A stretch of 64,000 bases of DNA from Gammaproteobacteria bacterium (lineage in GTDB: Bacteria > Pseudomonadota > Gammaproteobacteria > Ga0077536), in NCBI GenBank assembly GCA_024234975.1, contig JACKNH010000009.1:62001-126000 (forward strand), in the 5' to 3' direction. Numbering within the stretch: the stretch's first letter is position 1; the number at the start of each line of letters is the position of its first letter. The position numbers and the translations under genes are program-made. This document shows positions 28,633-36,970 of the stretch, one piece after another. The notes beneath the pieces are model-generated. The model saw only the letters and a program-made list of their open reading frames with translations, was not told where the DNA came from and did not search any database.

Positions 28633-29757
28633 ATGTCTGATTACAACGACCTTGCGGCCGCCAACCTCAACGACGAAGCGCTGGCACGGCGTCGCTTTCT
28701 GTACAACAGCGCGCTTGCAGCGGCAGGCGCCTCCGCAGCCGTGGTCGCTGGCGGCAACAGCACAACGGCACAGGCCGCAGTGCCGGCGAACTGTCCGACC
28801 GTGGCCACGCCGATGCGCGATGTCGCGGGCAAGGTTGCGTTTGTCACTGGTGGCAACAGCGGCATCGGCTTAGGCATCACCCGCGCGTTTCTCGATGCCG
28901 GCATGAACGTCGCCATCACCTACCGCACCAGGGCGAATCTCGACGCCGCGATGGAAACGTTGGGGCAATTCGGCGATCGCGTCCACGCCATCGGCGTCGA
29001 CGTCACCGATCGAGAGGCCATGGAACGTGCGGCCGCGGAAACCGTTGAAACTTTCGGCAAGGTACATGTCGTCGTCAACAACGCCGGCGTTGCCGTCGTC
29101 GGCGGATTGAGCGCCGCCACCTACGATGACTGGGACTGGGCGATGAGCGTCAACTGCGATGGCGTGTTCAACGGCATCCGCGCATTCCTGCCACATATCC
29201 AGGCCCACGGCGAAGGCGGCCACATCATCGCAACTTCATCACTGGCCGGGCTGCTTGGCCATGGCCCGGCAGGTGTGTATACCGCCACCAAGTTCGCTGT
29301 CGTCGGCATGATGGAAGCGCTGCGCTTCGAACTCGCGGGCGGCAACATCGGCGTCTCGGTGTTCTGCCCCGGCCTGGTCAATACCAACATCGGCACCTCG
29401 GCACGCAACCGGCCCACTGAATTCGGCGATGCGTCCGCGCCTGGTTTCAAACCCGATCCGGCATTGCTGGCGCGGATGCAGGAAGCGATGAAGAACAATA
29501 CCGGTCCGGTGGGTATGGACCCGCTGGAAGCAGGCCAGCGCGTGCTGCAAGGCATGCGTGATAATGACTTGTACATCCTGACCACGCCGGAATTCGAACC
29601 GGAGTTCCGTGCCCGTGGTGAAGCCATCGTTGCCTCGGTGCCCACCGACGTGATCGCGCCGCCCGCCCGCGAACCCACGGGCCGCATGATTCTCGGCCGT
29701 GCCAACTACGCCGACGAACGGGATCGCCGTCTGTGCGAACGTGCCCGACGCGGTTGA
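28633..29757 (+). CDS. Tat-exported SDR oxidoreductase
   Basis: This 374-residue short-chain dehydrogenase carries an N-terminal twin-arginine signal (LARRRFLYNSALAAAG, R19-R21) followed by a linker and the catalytic domain from about residue 62. The cofactor loop is TGGNSGIG (72-79), NNAG is present, and the active site is Y216-TAT-K220. A longer C-terminal tail follows the fold. Export of an NAD(P)-dependent enzyme requires Tat folding with cofactor bound; periplasmic glucose-fructose oxidoreductase is a precedent. The ATG follows GGAGAATCACC. It is divergent from the Tat-exported carotenoid oxygenase. The substrate is unknown. Confidence 0.9.
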   Translation: MSDYNDLAAANLNDEALARRRFLYNSALAAAGASAAVVAGGNSTTAQAAVPANCPTVATPMRDVAGKVAFVTGGNSGIGLGITRAFLDAGMNVAITYRTRANLDAAMETLGQFGDRVHAIGVDVTDREAMERAAAETVETFGKVHVVVNNAGVAVVGGLSAATYDDWDWAMSVNCDGVFNGIRAFLPHIQAHGEGGHIIATSSLAGLLGHGPAGVYTATKFAVVGMMEALRFELAGGNIGVSVFCPGLVNTNIGTSARNRPTEFGDASAPGFKPDPALLARMQEAMKNNTGPVGMDPLEAGQRVLQGMRDNDLYILTTPEFEPEFRARGEAIVASVPTDVIAPPAREPTGRMILGRANYADERDRRLCERARRG

Positions 29758-29998
29758 CGTCGCGGAGCGACTATTTGCCGCGTATCTGACGCAGAAACAT
29801 AGCGTAATTATTTCAAACGGGATTGGGTGGATCGTGAACGGGCTGGCGCGCCTGCTTCAACCCGAGTGAAACCGACCGGCAATTCGTTGCCGAGCCATCA
29901 TCTCGCCATCACCGCGTGGCCCGGTATCGGGGCAACGTGTGGTTTGTCAGGCGTAATGGTGATAAAACAAGGTCATCCCTCCACACCGCGTAACGCCA

Positions 29999-31372
29999 AT
30001 GGCTGAACGGACTTCCACCGACGGATCATTATTGAGCGGATTGCTGAGCGTCGATGACATCCGCACTTGGATTGAGCCCGTGGTTGGCTGGGCGCGACAG
30101 AACCTTTTGTCGGTCGATGTCGGTTTGCAGATCGGTCTGGTGTGTGGCGCGCTGGTACCGGCGCTGCTGATCGGCCCGGCCTGCCGCAAATATGTGAACA
30201 CGTTGATTGCCAGGCACGACCCGCAAGGCATCATGCTCCGCCTGGCCAACGCCTGTGCCGATCTCGCCACGCCGTTTGCGCTGTATCTCATGTTGACCGC
30301 CATGCGCGTGGCGTTGGGCAGCGCCGACTACCCCATCAACTGGATTGCCGCCACGCTTTCCCTGCTCAGCGCCTGGATCGTCGTGCGGGTGGTCACGCTG
30401 GTCATTCAGTCCCGTTTCTGGTCCCGGGTGGCGTTGTATATCGCCTGGCCTGTTGCCGCGCTGGATGCATTCGGTGCGCTGGGGCCGGTCGTCGAGCAGA
30501 TGCGGGCGCTGGCGATTCCCATCGGCGAAAACGCCGATGGCGCACCTATCGACATCAGCCTGTTCGATGTCGTGCGCACCCTGTTCTATTTTACGATTCT
30601 GTTCTGGGGTGCTTCGTTCATCGGTCGAATCGTTGAGCAGCGCATTCAGTTGGTCGAAGACCTGAACCCGTCGCTACGGGCATTGATTGTCAAAATCCTC
30701 AACGTCGTACTGCCGGTGATTGCGTTGCTGATCGCGTTGCAGATTGTCGGCTTCAATCTGGCGACGCTGGCAGTATTCAGCGGCGCGGTCGGCCTGGGTG
30801 TCGGTCTCGGCCTGCAGCGCATCGCGGCCAATTTCATCGCCGGATTCACCTTGATCGCCGATCGCTCGATCAAGCCGCACGACATCATCGAAATAGACGG
30901 CACCTTCGGCTGGGTCACCGCGATGCAGGCCCGCTACGTCGCGCTGCGCACGCGTGACGGCACGGAGATTCTCATTCCCAACGATCGCTTCATGAGCGAG
31001 GGCGTCGTCAACTGGTCGCGCACTGATCGGGAGGTGCGAATTCACGCACCCTTCGGCGTCTCCTACAAAACGCGTGACTTGAAGCTGGTGCAGAAGCTGG
31101 CGATCGATGCCGCCCGCAGTGTGGAGCGCGTACTGGAACGGCCGGCGCCGGTGTGCCACCTGATTGCGTACGGCGAAAGCTCGGTGGATTTCGACCTTCG
31201 CTTCTGGATTGACGACCCGCAGAACGGCAAAGCCAACGTGCGCAGCGATGTCATGCTGGTGCTATGGGACCGCTTGCACGAAAACGACATCGAGATACCG
31301 TTTCCACAGCGCGATTTGCACGTACGTACGTGGGAGGCGCCCGTTCCGGGATCGGGTGCGGAATCAGCATGA
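29999..31372 (+). CDS. MscS-family mechanosensitive ion channel
   Basis: This 457-residue inner-membrane protein has several hydrophobic segments between residues 40 and 280. These lead to the conserved MscS pore helix and beta domain: GAVGLGVGLGLQRIAANFIAG followed by a beta region with EIDGTFGWV and TEILIPNDRF. It probably relieves turgor on hypo-osmotic shock. It is longer than minimal MscS and has extra N-terminal transmembrane segments. It has no functional link to its neighbours. Confidence 0.93.
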   Translation: MAERTSTDGSLLSGLLSVDDIRTWIEPVVGWARQNLLSVDVGLQIGLVCGALVPALLIGPACRKYVNTLIARHDPQGIMLRLANACADLATPFALYLMLTAMRVALGSADYPINWIAATLSLLSAWIVVRVVTLVIQSRFWSRVALYIAWPVAALDAFGALGPVVEQMRALAIPIGENADGAPIDISLFDVVRTLFYFTILFWGASFIGRIVEQRIQLVEDLNPSLRALIVKILNVVLPVIALLIALQIVGFNLATLAVFSGAVGLGVGLGLQRIAANFIAGFTLIADRSIKPHDIIEIDGTFGWVTAMQARYVALRTRDGTEILIPNDRFMSEGVVNWSRTDREVRIHAPFGVSYKTRDLKLVQKLAIDAARSVERVLERPAPVCHLIAYGESSVDFDLRFWIDDPQNGKANVRSDVMLVLWDRLHENDIEIPFPQRDLHVRTWEAPVPGSGAESA

Positions 31373-31467
31373 GACGCCTTCACTTGAAACTGGCACATGA
31401 AAGTCTTGCATATGCTGGGATTACCATCGCCAGCCACCTGAACGAGTCATGCAGGCTGTCAATACCA

Positions 31468-32256
31468 ATGCGAAATCATGGTCACGCCAAAGTCAAAGCA
31501 ACGCTGCTCGCCGCACTGACGGCAACAATGCCTGTCCTGGCTGCCGCCGGCGAGCCGCCGGATTTCACCGGCGTGTGGACGTGGCATCTCGCACCCGGTG
31601 AAAACCCGGTACAGACTTTGCGCGCCGCCACCGCCAACCTGCCCTACACGGCGGACGTGCGCCCGCGCGTTGAGGAATATCAGGCAATGGCAAAGCTGGC
31701 GCTGGAGAATCCGGGCAGCTATTGCGTGCAGTTCGGCATGCCGGGCGCGATGCTGTTTTCCGGAGGTTACCCGATGGAGGTCATCCAGCGCCCGGAATAG
31801 GTCACGGTGATATTTGAAGCTTATTCAGAAGTTCGCCGTATCTTCATCGAGCCGCATGCACATGATGCGGAAGTCGAATGGCCTTCGCTGATCGGATTCT
31901 CCAGTGGCCGCTGGGAAGACGATACGCTGGTCGTGCGGACCTGGAAATTGAAGGAACAGCTCTCCGGTTATGTTCCACACAGCGCCGACGCGGTGATCGA
32001 GGAAAGGTATCGATTGCAGATTGACGCTGACGGCACATCCGTCATTACCAATGACTGGACCTTGACCGACCCGACGTTCTACACCGAACCCGTCAGGCAG
32101 CGCCGTGAATGGCGCCCGCTGGGCCATGATCGACACCTGCACGAGTACGCGTGCATGGAGGACCGATGGAACGAACGGGAAGCGGAACTGCTCGAACGTT
32201 TCCGTCGCGGCGATCCGGTCATCGCCAACCAGAAACCGGTAGCGGAACAGGAGTAA
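31468..32256 (+). pseudogene. GxWxGDT-family gene interrupted by an in-frame TAG
   Basis: From ATG 31468 the frame encodes a signal peptide (residues about 5-27), DFTGVWTW and the family segment SGGYPMEVIQRPE, then stops at TAG 31798-31800. The same frame continues at once with VTVIFEAYSEVRRIFIE and GRWEDDTLVVRT and ends at 32256, giving 262 codons including the stop. Paralog 2 at 17200 aligns across the stop (IFQNAHDVVISY...FRRIF), so this was one gene. A CAG or GAG to TAG change is the simplest cause. The signature reads GRWEDD instead of GxWxGD. A DUF6152 gene follows 5 nt after the end, mirroring the 16-18 kb operon. Readthrough is possible but unproven. Confidence 0.8.
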
Positions 32257-32261
32257 CCGGC

Positions 32262-32687
32262 ATGCTTCAAAGGTGCATTGTCATGACGACGTGGTTCAAA
32301 GCGCGCTCACTGATCCAATTGTGCGCATGGGCGGCATGGCTGGCGCTGGCCGCCCATCCGGTTTACGCCCATCACTCCAACACACCGTTCGATATGACGA
32401 CGACTTTGCACACAACGGGCACCGTCGAGAAAGCGGATTTCAAGAACCCGCATTCCACGCTGACCCTGCGCATTGCCAGTGACGATGGTGATAGCGTCAT
32501 CACGTTCGAAGGTCACAGCCTGGCAACGCTGCGGCACTACGGCCTGACACCCGCCATGGTAAAAATCGGCCAACCCATCACGATTTCCTACGCCCCGCGC
32601 CGCGACGGCCGCCCCGGCGGCATCTTCCTCTCCGTCACGACCAGCGACGGCAGTTCGCTGGACTTTTCGCATCTCGGGTACGAGTAA
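32262..32687 (+). CDS. DUF6152 family periplasmic protein
   Basis: This 141-residue secreted DUF6152 protein uses ATG 32262, preceded by CAGGAG overlapping the upstream stop; ATG 32283 is an alternative. The signal ends PVYA, so the mature protein starts HHSNTPFD (H37, H38), and NPH follows at 62-64. The spacing from the first mature His to the His of NPH is 27 residues, against 28 and 27 in the other two copies. It is the downstream partner of the TAG-interrupted GxW gene. Two tandem intergenic repeats begin 4 nt after its stop. Confidence 0.85.
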   Translation: MLQRCIVMTTWFKARSLIQLCAWAAWLALAAHPVYAHHSNTPFDMTTTLHTTGTVEKADFKNPHSTLTLRIASDDGDSVITFEGHSLATLRHYGLTPAMVKIGQPITISYAPRRDGRPGGIFLSVTTSDGSSLDFSHLGYE

Positions 32688-32690
32688 TCC

Positions 32691-32786
32691 TCCCCCCGTC
32701 ATTGCGGACGCCACGCAGTGGCGAGCCGGAATCCATAGGGCTTCGAGCAAGGCCGCATGGATCCCCGCTTCCGCGGGGATGACGGA
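32691..32786 (+). repeat. 96-bp intergenic repeat, copy A
   Basis: It begins TCCCCCCGTCAT, contains GCAGTGGCGAGCCGGAATCC and the short palindrome CCCCGC-TTC-CGCGGGG, and ends ATGACGGA. The ends GTCAT and ATGAC are inverted. It differs from copy B at four of 96 positions. Confidence 0.9.
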
Positions 32787-32831
32787 TCGGACAGGACAGC
32801 GAGGACGCGTTGAACCCGGTTTTATTGATTC

Positions 32832-32927
32832 TCCCCCCGTCATCCCGGACGCCACGCAGTGGCGAGCCGGAATCCATACGGCTTCGAGCAAGGCCGCATG
32901 GATCCCCGCTTCCGCGGGAATGACGGA
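32832..32927 (+). repeat. 96-bp intergenic repeat, copy B
   Basis: A direct near-identical repeat of copy A after a 45-nt spacer. Together with the diverged copies at 25.7 and 28.3 kb it shows a dispersed, non-coding repeat family with inverted GTCAT/ATGAC ends. Confidence 0.9.
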
Positions 32928-32997
32928 GGTTCAGGCGGTGTGTCGAGGATCTTTGGGCGTCAGTGCCTTAAGTTCCAATGCGGTTACGCCACCTGAA

Positions 32998-34116
32998 TCA
33001 TTCCCACCCGGTCGGCGCATTAAGCACGGTGGTGAAGCCCATCGCTTCGATCTCGTGCATCTTGCCGTCAGCGCCAATCTTGAAGATGTGCGCGGCGGGC
33101 AGATCAAACGGCGCGAACGGCATATTGGTGCTGTTGCGCTCGCCTTGCGTGCCATCGGTGTTGGTCACCGTGTAGGGCAGATTGTCCATGGGATGGCGGA
33201 AGTGCGACAGCCCCATCACCAGACCGGTCTGCGGATCAGCAGCGAAGACACGGCGGTTTTCGATGCGATCGATGTATTGGAAGGTGCCGCTTTCGATCTG
33301 ACCGTAACAGTCACGCGCCACGGCCGGCGTTGATGCCGTGCCCGGAATGCCGGGCGCGCCTTCGCGTGGCTTGTAGCTGGCGGTGATCATGCCGTTCTCG
33401 TGGCGTTCGCAATCATCGGCGAAGGCGGTTAGGTCGGAATCGTTTTCATCCAGTGCGTCGTAATACGTCAGGCCAAGGGTGATCAAGCGGTCGTGCGAGA
33501 GGCGTTTGTCTTCATCAATCTCGGTGAATATCTCCGGGCGCGGGCTCTGCAGATTCACCATCTGCTGTTCACGCACCGGCGTCAGCAGGTGCTCGGCTTC
33601 CGTAATCTTGCCGTTACCGTCAAACTTCAGCCGGAACGCGACCATCACCGGCAACTCGGTCTTTTCGGCCGTCGCCTCCCATTGCGCGCGTTCTTCGGGG
33701 GAACTGCCCTGCGGCGCCGGGGGCGCGGCCATCCAGGTCATCATCGCCAGGTAACCTGCGGCCTGGTTGATTTCATCCGGCACATGAATCGCGAACGTGG
33801 TGGGTGCCGAGACGGCACTCTGCCACAGACCCTCGCCAGGTCGCTTACGGGTGACGTTTTCCACGAACACGATATTGTAGGCCAGCGGTGCTGCGGACGG
33901 GTCGTGCGCGACCAAAGCGGCCACGTAGGTATCTGTCGCATCAATCAGGCATTGCCGATCACAGGCGGTTGCTGCCGCAGGTGCCGGCATCGTCGACGGT
34001 GCAGTGCTTTCGGATGCGGCAGTGCTGGCTGGCGGTGAATCCGCTGTCTGCTCGCAGGCGGTCAACATCAATGCGCTGACAATGGCCAGCGCCAGTCCGG
34101 ACTTTGTTGTGAACAT
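32998..34116 (-). CDS. CDRxCL-family lipoprotein
   Basis: This 372-residue lipoprotein has a lipobox LTAC (Cys21) followed by a Ser/Thr/Pro/Ala linker. It then has CDRQCLIDATDTYVAAL, which matches CDRACLERWVDSYLTAM of the adjacent gene. Later shared elements are DDCERHENG and NRRVFAADPQTGLVMGLSHF. It is therefore a paralog of the neighbour at 34182. The repeated short helices and Asp/Cys pattern resemble exported NTF2-like proteins, but I do not recognise an enzyme motif. The ATG at 34116 is 65 nt downstream of the neighbour's stop, so they are likely co-transcribed. Function unknown. Confidence 0.75.
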   Translation of the reverse strand: MFTTKSGLALAIVSALMLTACEQTADSPPASTAASESTAPSTMPAPAAATACDRQCLIDATDTYVAALVAHDPSAAPLAYNIVFVENVTRKRPGEGLWQSAVSAPTTFAIHVPDEINQAAGYLAMMTWMAAPPAPQGSSPEERAQWEATAEKTELPVMVAFRLKFDGNGKITEAEHLLTPVREQQMVNLQSPRPEIFTEIDEDKRLSHDRLITLGLTYYDALDENDSDLTAFADDCERHENGMITASYKPREGAPGIPGTASTPAVARDCYGQIESGTFQYIDRIENRRVFAADPQTGLVMGLSHFRHPMDNLPYTVTNTDGTQGERNSTNMPFAPFDLPAAHIFKIGADGKMHEIEAMGFTTVLNAPTGWE

Positions 34117-34181
34117 ATCTCTCAGGCTCCCCAGTCAAAAATATTGTTGATGAAGTTTCTCAGCGCGGGCCGCCGCCACTG

Positions 34182-35126
34182 TCAGCGGATATCCTGCAAT
34201 TCACTGGAAATTCCCTGCTCGTATGTGCTCCAGCCGGAGTTGATGCCGAACGGCGCGCGGTGAAACACCGCTTCGATACGACGGATCTGACCTTGTTCTA
34301 TCTTGAACAACTCGGCGATCTGCCACGTCCAGTTGATGCGGTGGTGATCGAAAAAGCCGAACGCGAACACGATGCCCTTGTCGCGATCGACCGCGACGAA
34401 GCGGCGGTCACGAATGCGCGAAACAATCCCCTTGAGCGAATTTTCGAATTGCGCCTTGCACGTCGTGCGTTTGCCGCCGCGAGCCAGCACGTCAACGCCA
34501 TTTTCAAACCGCACGCAATCGTCGGTGAAGGGGTAATAGCCCTTGCCGTCGTTATTCTCCAACCCGGTGAAATAGTAGTTGGCCGTTTCAATCAATTCGG
34601 CGCGCGACATTCGCTCGGCTGCGGGAATGTCCTGTTTGAAGATGCCGTGTGGCGCACCCATGGCCTCGACGCCCTCGCCCGTCGGCGGAAAATCGCCCCG
34701 GCTGCTGTTCTGATTCGATGGCCTGATCGCCAGCTGCTCGACTTCGGTGATGCGGTTATCCCGGATTCGCAGGCGTAGTGCCAAGGCTACCAAATCGCCG
34801 TCTTCCGTACTCTGGCCGTTCTCCCGGACGGTGCCGATGAACGCCACCTGCTGGGTTTCGACATCGGGAATATAGAATTTGTAGTTGCCGATGCCGGTCA
34901 TGCCGTACCACAAGCCTTCGCCGCCCAAAGGCAGACGCACACCGTTCTCGGTGAATTTCGTTTCGCGCGTGAACATCGCGTCATCGACCTTGTTATCGCG
35001 CATTGCCGTCAGGTAGCTGTCCACCCAGCGTTCCAGACAGGCGCGATCACAATCGTCCGCGGCGTGTACCGCCGTGATACCGCCCAAACCCGTCAGCACT
35101 GCCGCCAGAATCCCTCGCTTCAACAT
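34182..35126 (-). CDS. Secreted CDRxCL-family protein
   Basis: This 314-residue protein is the soluble paralog of the lipoprotein downstream. A cleavable signal (about 1-20, ending HAAD) precedes CDRACLERWVDSYL. Further family elements are LGGEGLWYGM, DDCVRFENGVD and RDRRFVAVDRDKGIVFAFGFFDHH. The ATG at 35126 follows GGGGGAAG; a longer frame lacks a signal at its start. It is first in a two-gene operon. The lipoprotein/soluble pairing suggests an anchored and a free partner of one complex. Function unknown. Confidence 0.78.
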   Translation of the reverse strand: MLKRGILAAVLTGLGGITAVHAADDCDRACLERWVDSYLTAMRDNKVDDAMFTRETKFTENGVRLPLGGEGLWYGMTGIGNYKFYIPDVETQQVAFIGTVRENGQSTEDGDLVALALRLRIRDNRITEVEQLAIRPSNQNSSRGDFPPTGEGVEAMGAPHGIFKQDIPAAERMSRAELIETANYYFTGLENNDGKGYYPFTDDCVRFENGVDVLARGGKRTTCKAQFENSLKGIVSRIRDRRFVAVDRDKGIVFAFGFFDHHRINWTWQIAELFKIEQGQIRRIEAVFHRAPFGINSGWSTYEQGISSELQDIR

Positions 35127-35405
35127 CACTTCCCCCGGTTCATTTTCCGATTCCCCGCCCGGCGCCCAGTGTACTGGACTTAGCGGTGCCAACCGATCGG
35201 TTTAATGTAGGCGCCCCAAACCCCTGGCCTCAGGGCCAATTTCCGGACACCGGCTGGTCCATTCGGACCAACCATACGGCATCGCAGCATCCCGCTGGAT
35301 GGAGAATTCAGCGGTGGCTTGCCATACAATTCGTTTGCGTTACAAACTAAATTCCCTGGAACCTGCCGGCGGCACGGCCCTGGCCAACTACGAGGCGAAC
35401 GAATC

Positions 35406-36953
35406 GTGTTCCACACCCTGCAGCGCCTGAGCCCTCTACTCTGGATATGCCGTATCGTGTTTTGCGGCTCGCTACTTCACTCCGCTGGCACGGCCATGGC
35501 CGCCACCACCTGCAAATCACTGCGCACCGCGACCTATCCCGACGTACGCATCACCGCCGCCGATGACATCGCCCCCGGCCAGCTGTGGGCTGGAGCGCCG
35601 CCTGCCGGTCCATTCGAAGTACGCGTCAGTCCCGCGAAGGCGTTCTGCCGCGTACAGGGCGTGATCGAAACCGAAATCGGCTTCGAGCTGTGGCTGCCGC
35701 GGGCAGAGGACTGGAACGGACGTTTTCTCGGCGCGGGCGTTGGTGGCGATGCCGGCGCCTTCAACTATGCCGACCTGCCACGCGGTATCGACCGCGGTTA
35801 TGCAGCCGCCACCACCGATACCGGACACAAGGCAGCTGATCGCACCTGGATGCTCGGCGACCCCGAACGCCTGCGTAACTTCGAATACCGTGCGCACCAT
35901 CTGCTGGCCGTGAAGGCCAAACAAGTCGTCGCCGATTTCTATGGCAATGAGATCGACCACGCCTACTTCATCGGTTGCTCCGGCGGCGGCAGGCAGGGTC
36001 TTAAAGAGATGCAGCGCTTCCCCGAGGATTACGACGGCATCCTGGTCGGCGCGGCCGGACCCAAAACACCCGAAATGACCACCCGGCGCATGTGGGAACT
36101 GCTGCTGCGTGATCACAACCCCGGGCTGATGGCGCCGGAGGATTGGAAACTGGTGCAGCAACATGCCATCGATTCGTGTGATGCGTTGGATGGCGTCGCT
36201 GACGGTATCGCCGAAGACCCGCGCAAGTGCGGCCTGAACCTGGAAACCCTGGCATGCACAGGCGATAAGACTGCGCAGTGCCTGATGCCGGAACAGATCA
36301 CCTTCGCGCGCAAGTTCTACGAGCCAATGCTTGATGAGGATGGCCGTGCGATCGATAGCGGCCTGTTACCCGGTGTGTTGATCGACAGCGGCCGCTCACG
36401 TCTCGCCCCGGCGACCTTTGGCCAGGCCGTGCGCAAACAAGCCGACTGGGACGGCAACGACTTTTCAGTGCGCGATGACCTCGCGGCCATCGACCGCGTG
36501 ATGCCCGACTTGCGCGCGGACGATGCGGACCTTCGCCCCTTCGCCGCGCGCGGCGGCAGATTCATCCAGTACTCGGGCTGGATGGACCCGGCCGTCTCTA
36601 CCAACATGATCACCGAGTATCACGAAGCCGTGGCCGAGGCGGTCGGCGGGCAAGCGGCGGCAGATGAATTCTCTCGCCTGTACATGTTGCCGGGGATGTA
36701 TCACTGCGGTGGCGGGCCGGGCGCTGACCGCATCGGTGGTGCCGGCCGCGATGCGCCTATCGTCGATACCCGACATGACCTGTTGCGCGCCCTGGAAGAA
36801 TGGGTGGAGCAAGGCAAAGCGCCGGGACCGATGGTTGCTTCCAAGGTTGAGGACGGTGAAGTCGTCCGCACGCATTTGATCTGCCCCTTCCCTCAGACCG
36901 CGCACTTCACCGGTGGCAGCGCGGACGATGCTGATAATTATCAGTGCCAATGA
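35406..36953 (+). CDS. Secreted tannase/feruloyl esterase-family hydrolase
   Basis: This 515-residue alpha/beta hydrolase belongs to the tannase/feruloyl esterase family, which cleaves gallate, ferulate or related aromatic esters. GTG 35406 is chosen because GAGG precedes it and a signal peptide (about residues 12-32, ending TAMA) follows directly. The family's CS-D-HC triad is visible: C191-S192 in GCSGGG, D394 in GWMDPA and H433-C434 in MYHCGG. The DTGHKA and WNGRF segments are also typical. It is followed 17 nt later by a CocE/NonD hydrolase, suggesting joint use of ester substrates. A second family member lies at 54212. The exact substrate is unknown. Confidence 0.9.
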   Translation: MFHTLQRLSPLLWICRIVFCGSLLHSAGTAMAATTCKSLRTATYPDVRITAADDIAPGQLWAGAPPAGPFEVRVSPAKAFCRVQGVIETEIGFELWLPRAEDWNGRFLGAGVGGDAGAFNYADLPRGIDRGYAAATTDTGHKAADRTWMLGDPERLRNFEYRAHHLLAVKAKQVVADFYGNEIDHAYFIGCSGGGRQGLKEMQRFPEDYDGILVGAAGPKTPEMTTRRMWELLLRDHNPGLMAPEDWKLVQQHAIDSCDALDGVADGIAEDPRKCGLNLETLACTGDKTAQCLMPEQITFARKFYEPMLDEDGRAIDSGLLPGVLIDSGRSRLAPATFGQAVRKQADWDGNDFSVRDDLAAIDRVMPDLRADDADLRPFAARGGRFIQYSGWMDPAVSTNMITEYHEAVAEAVGGQAAADEFSRLYMLPGMYHCGGGPGADRIGGAGRDAPIVDTRHDLLRALEEWVEQGKAPGPMVASKVEDGEVVRTHLICPFPQTAHFTGGSADDADNYQCQ

Positions 36954-36970
36954 CACGGAGACTCCATTCC

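Noticed and set aside
32691..32927. Tandem repeats as a CRISPR array
   Set aside because: Only two units of 96 bp with one 45-nt spacer and inverted GTCAT/ATGAC ends; CRISPR repeats are 21-48 bp and there are no cas genes.
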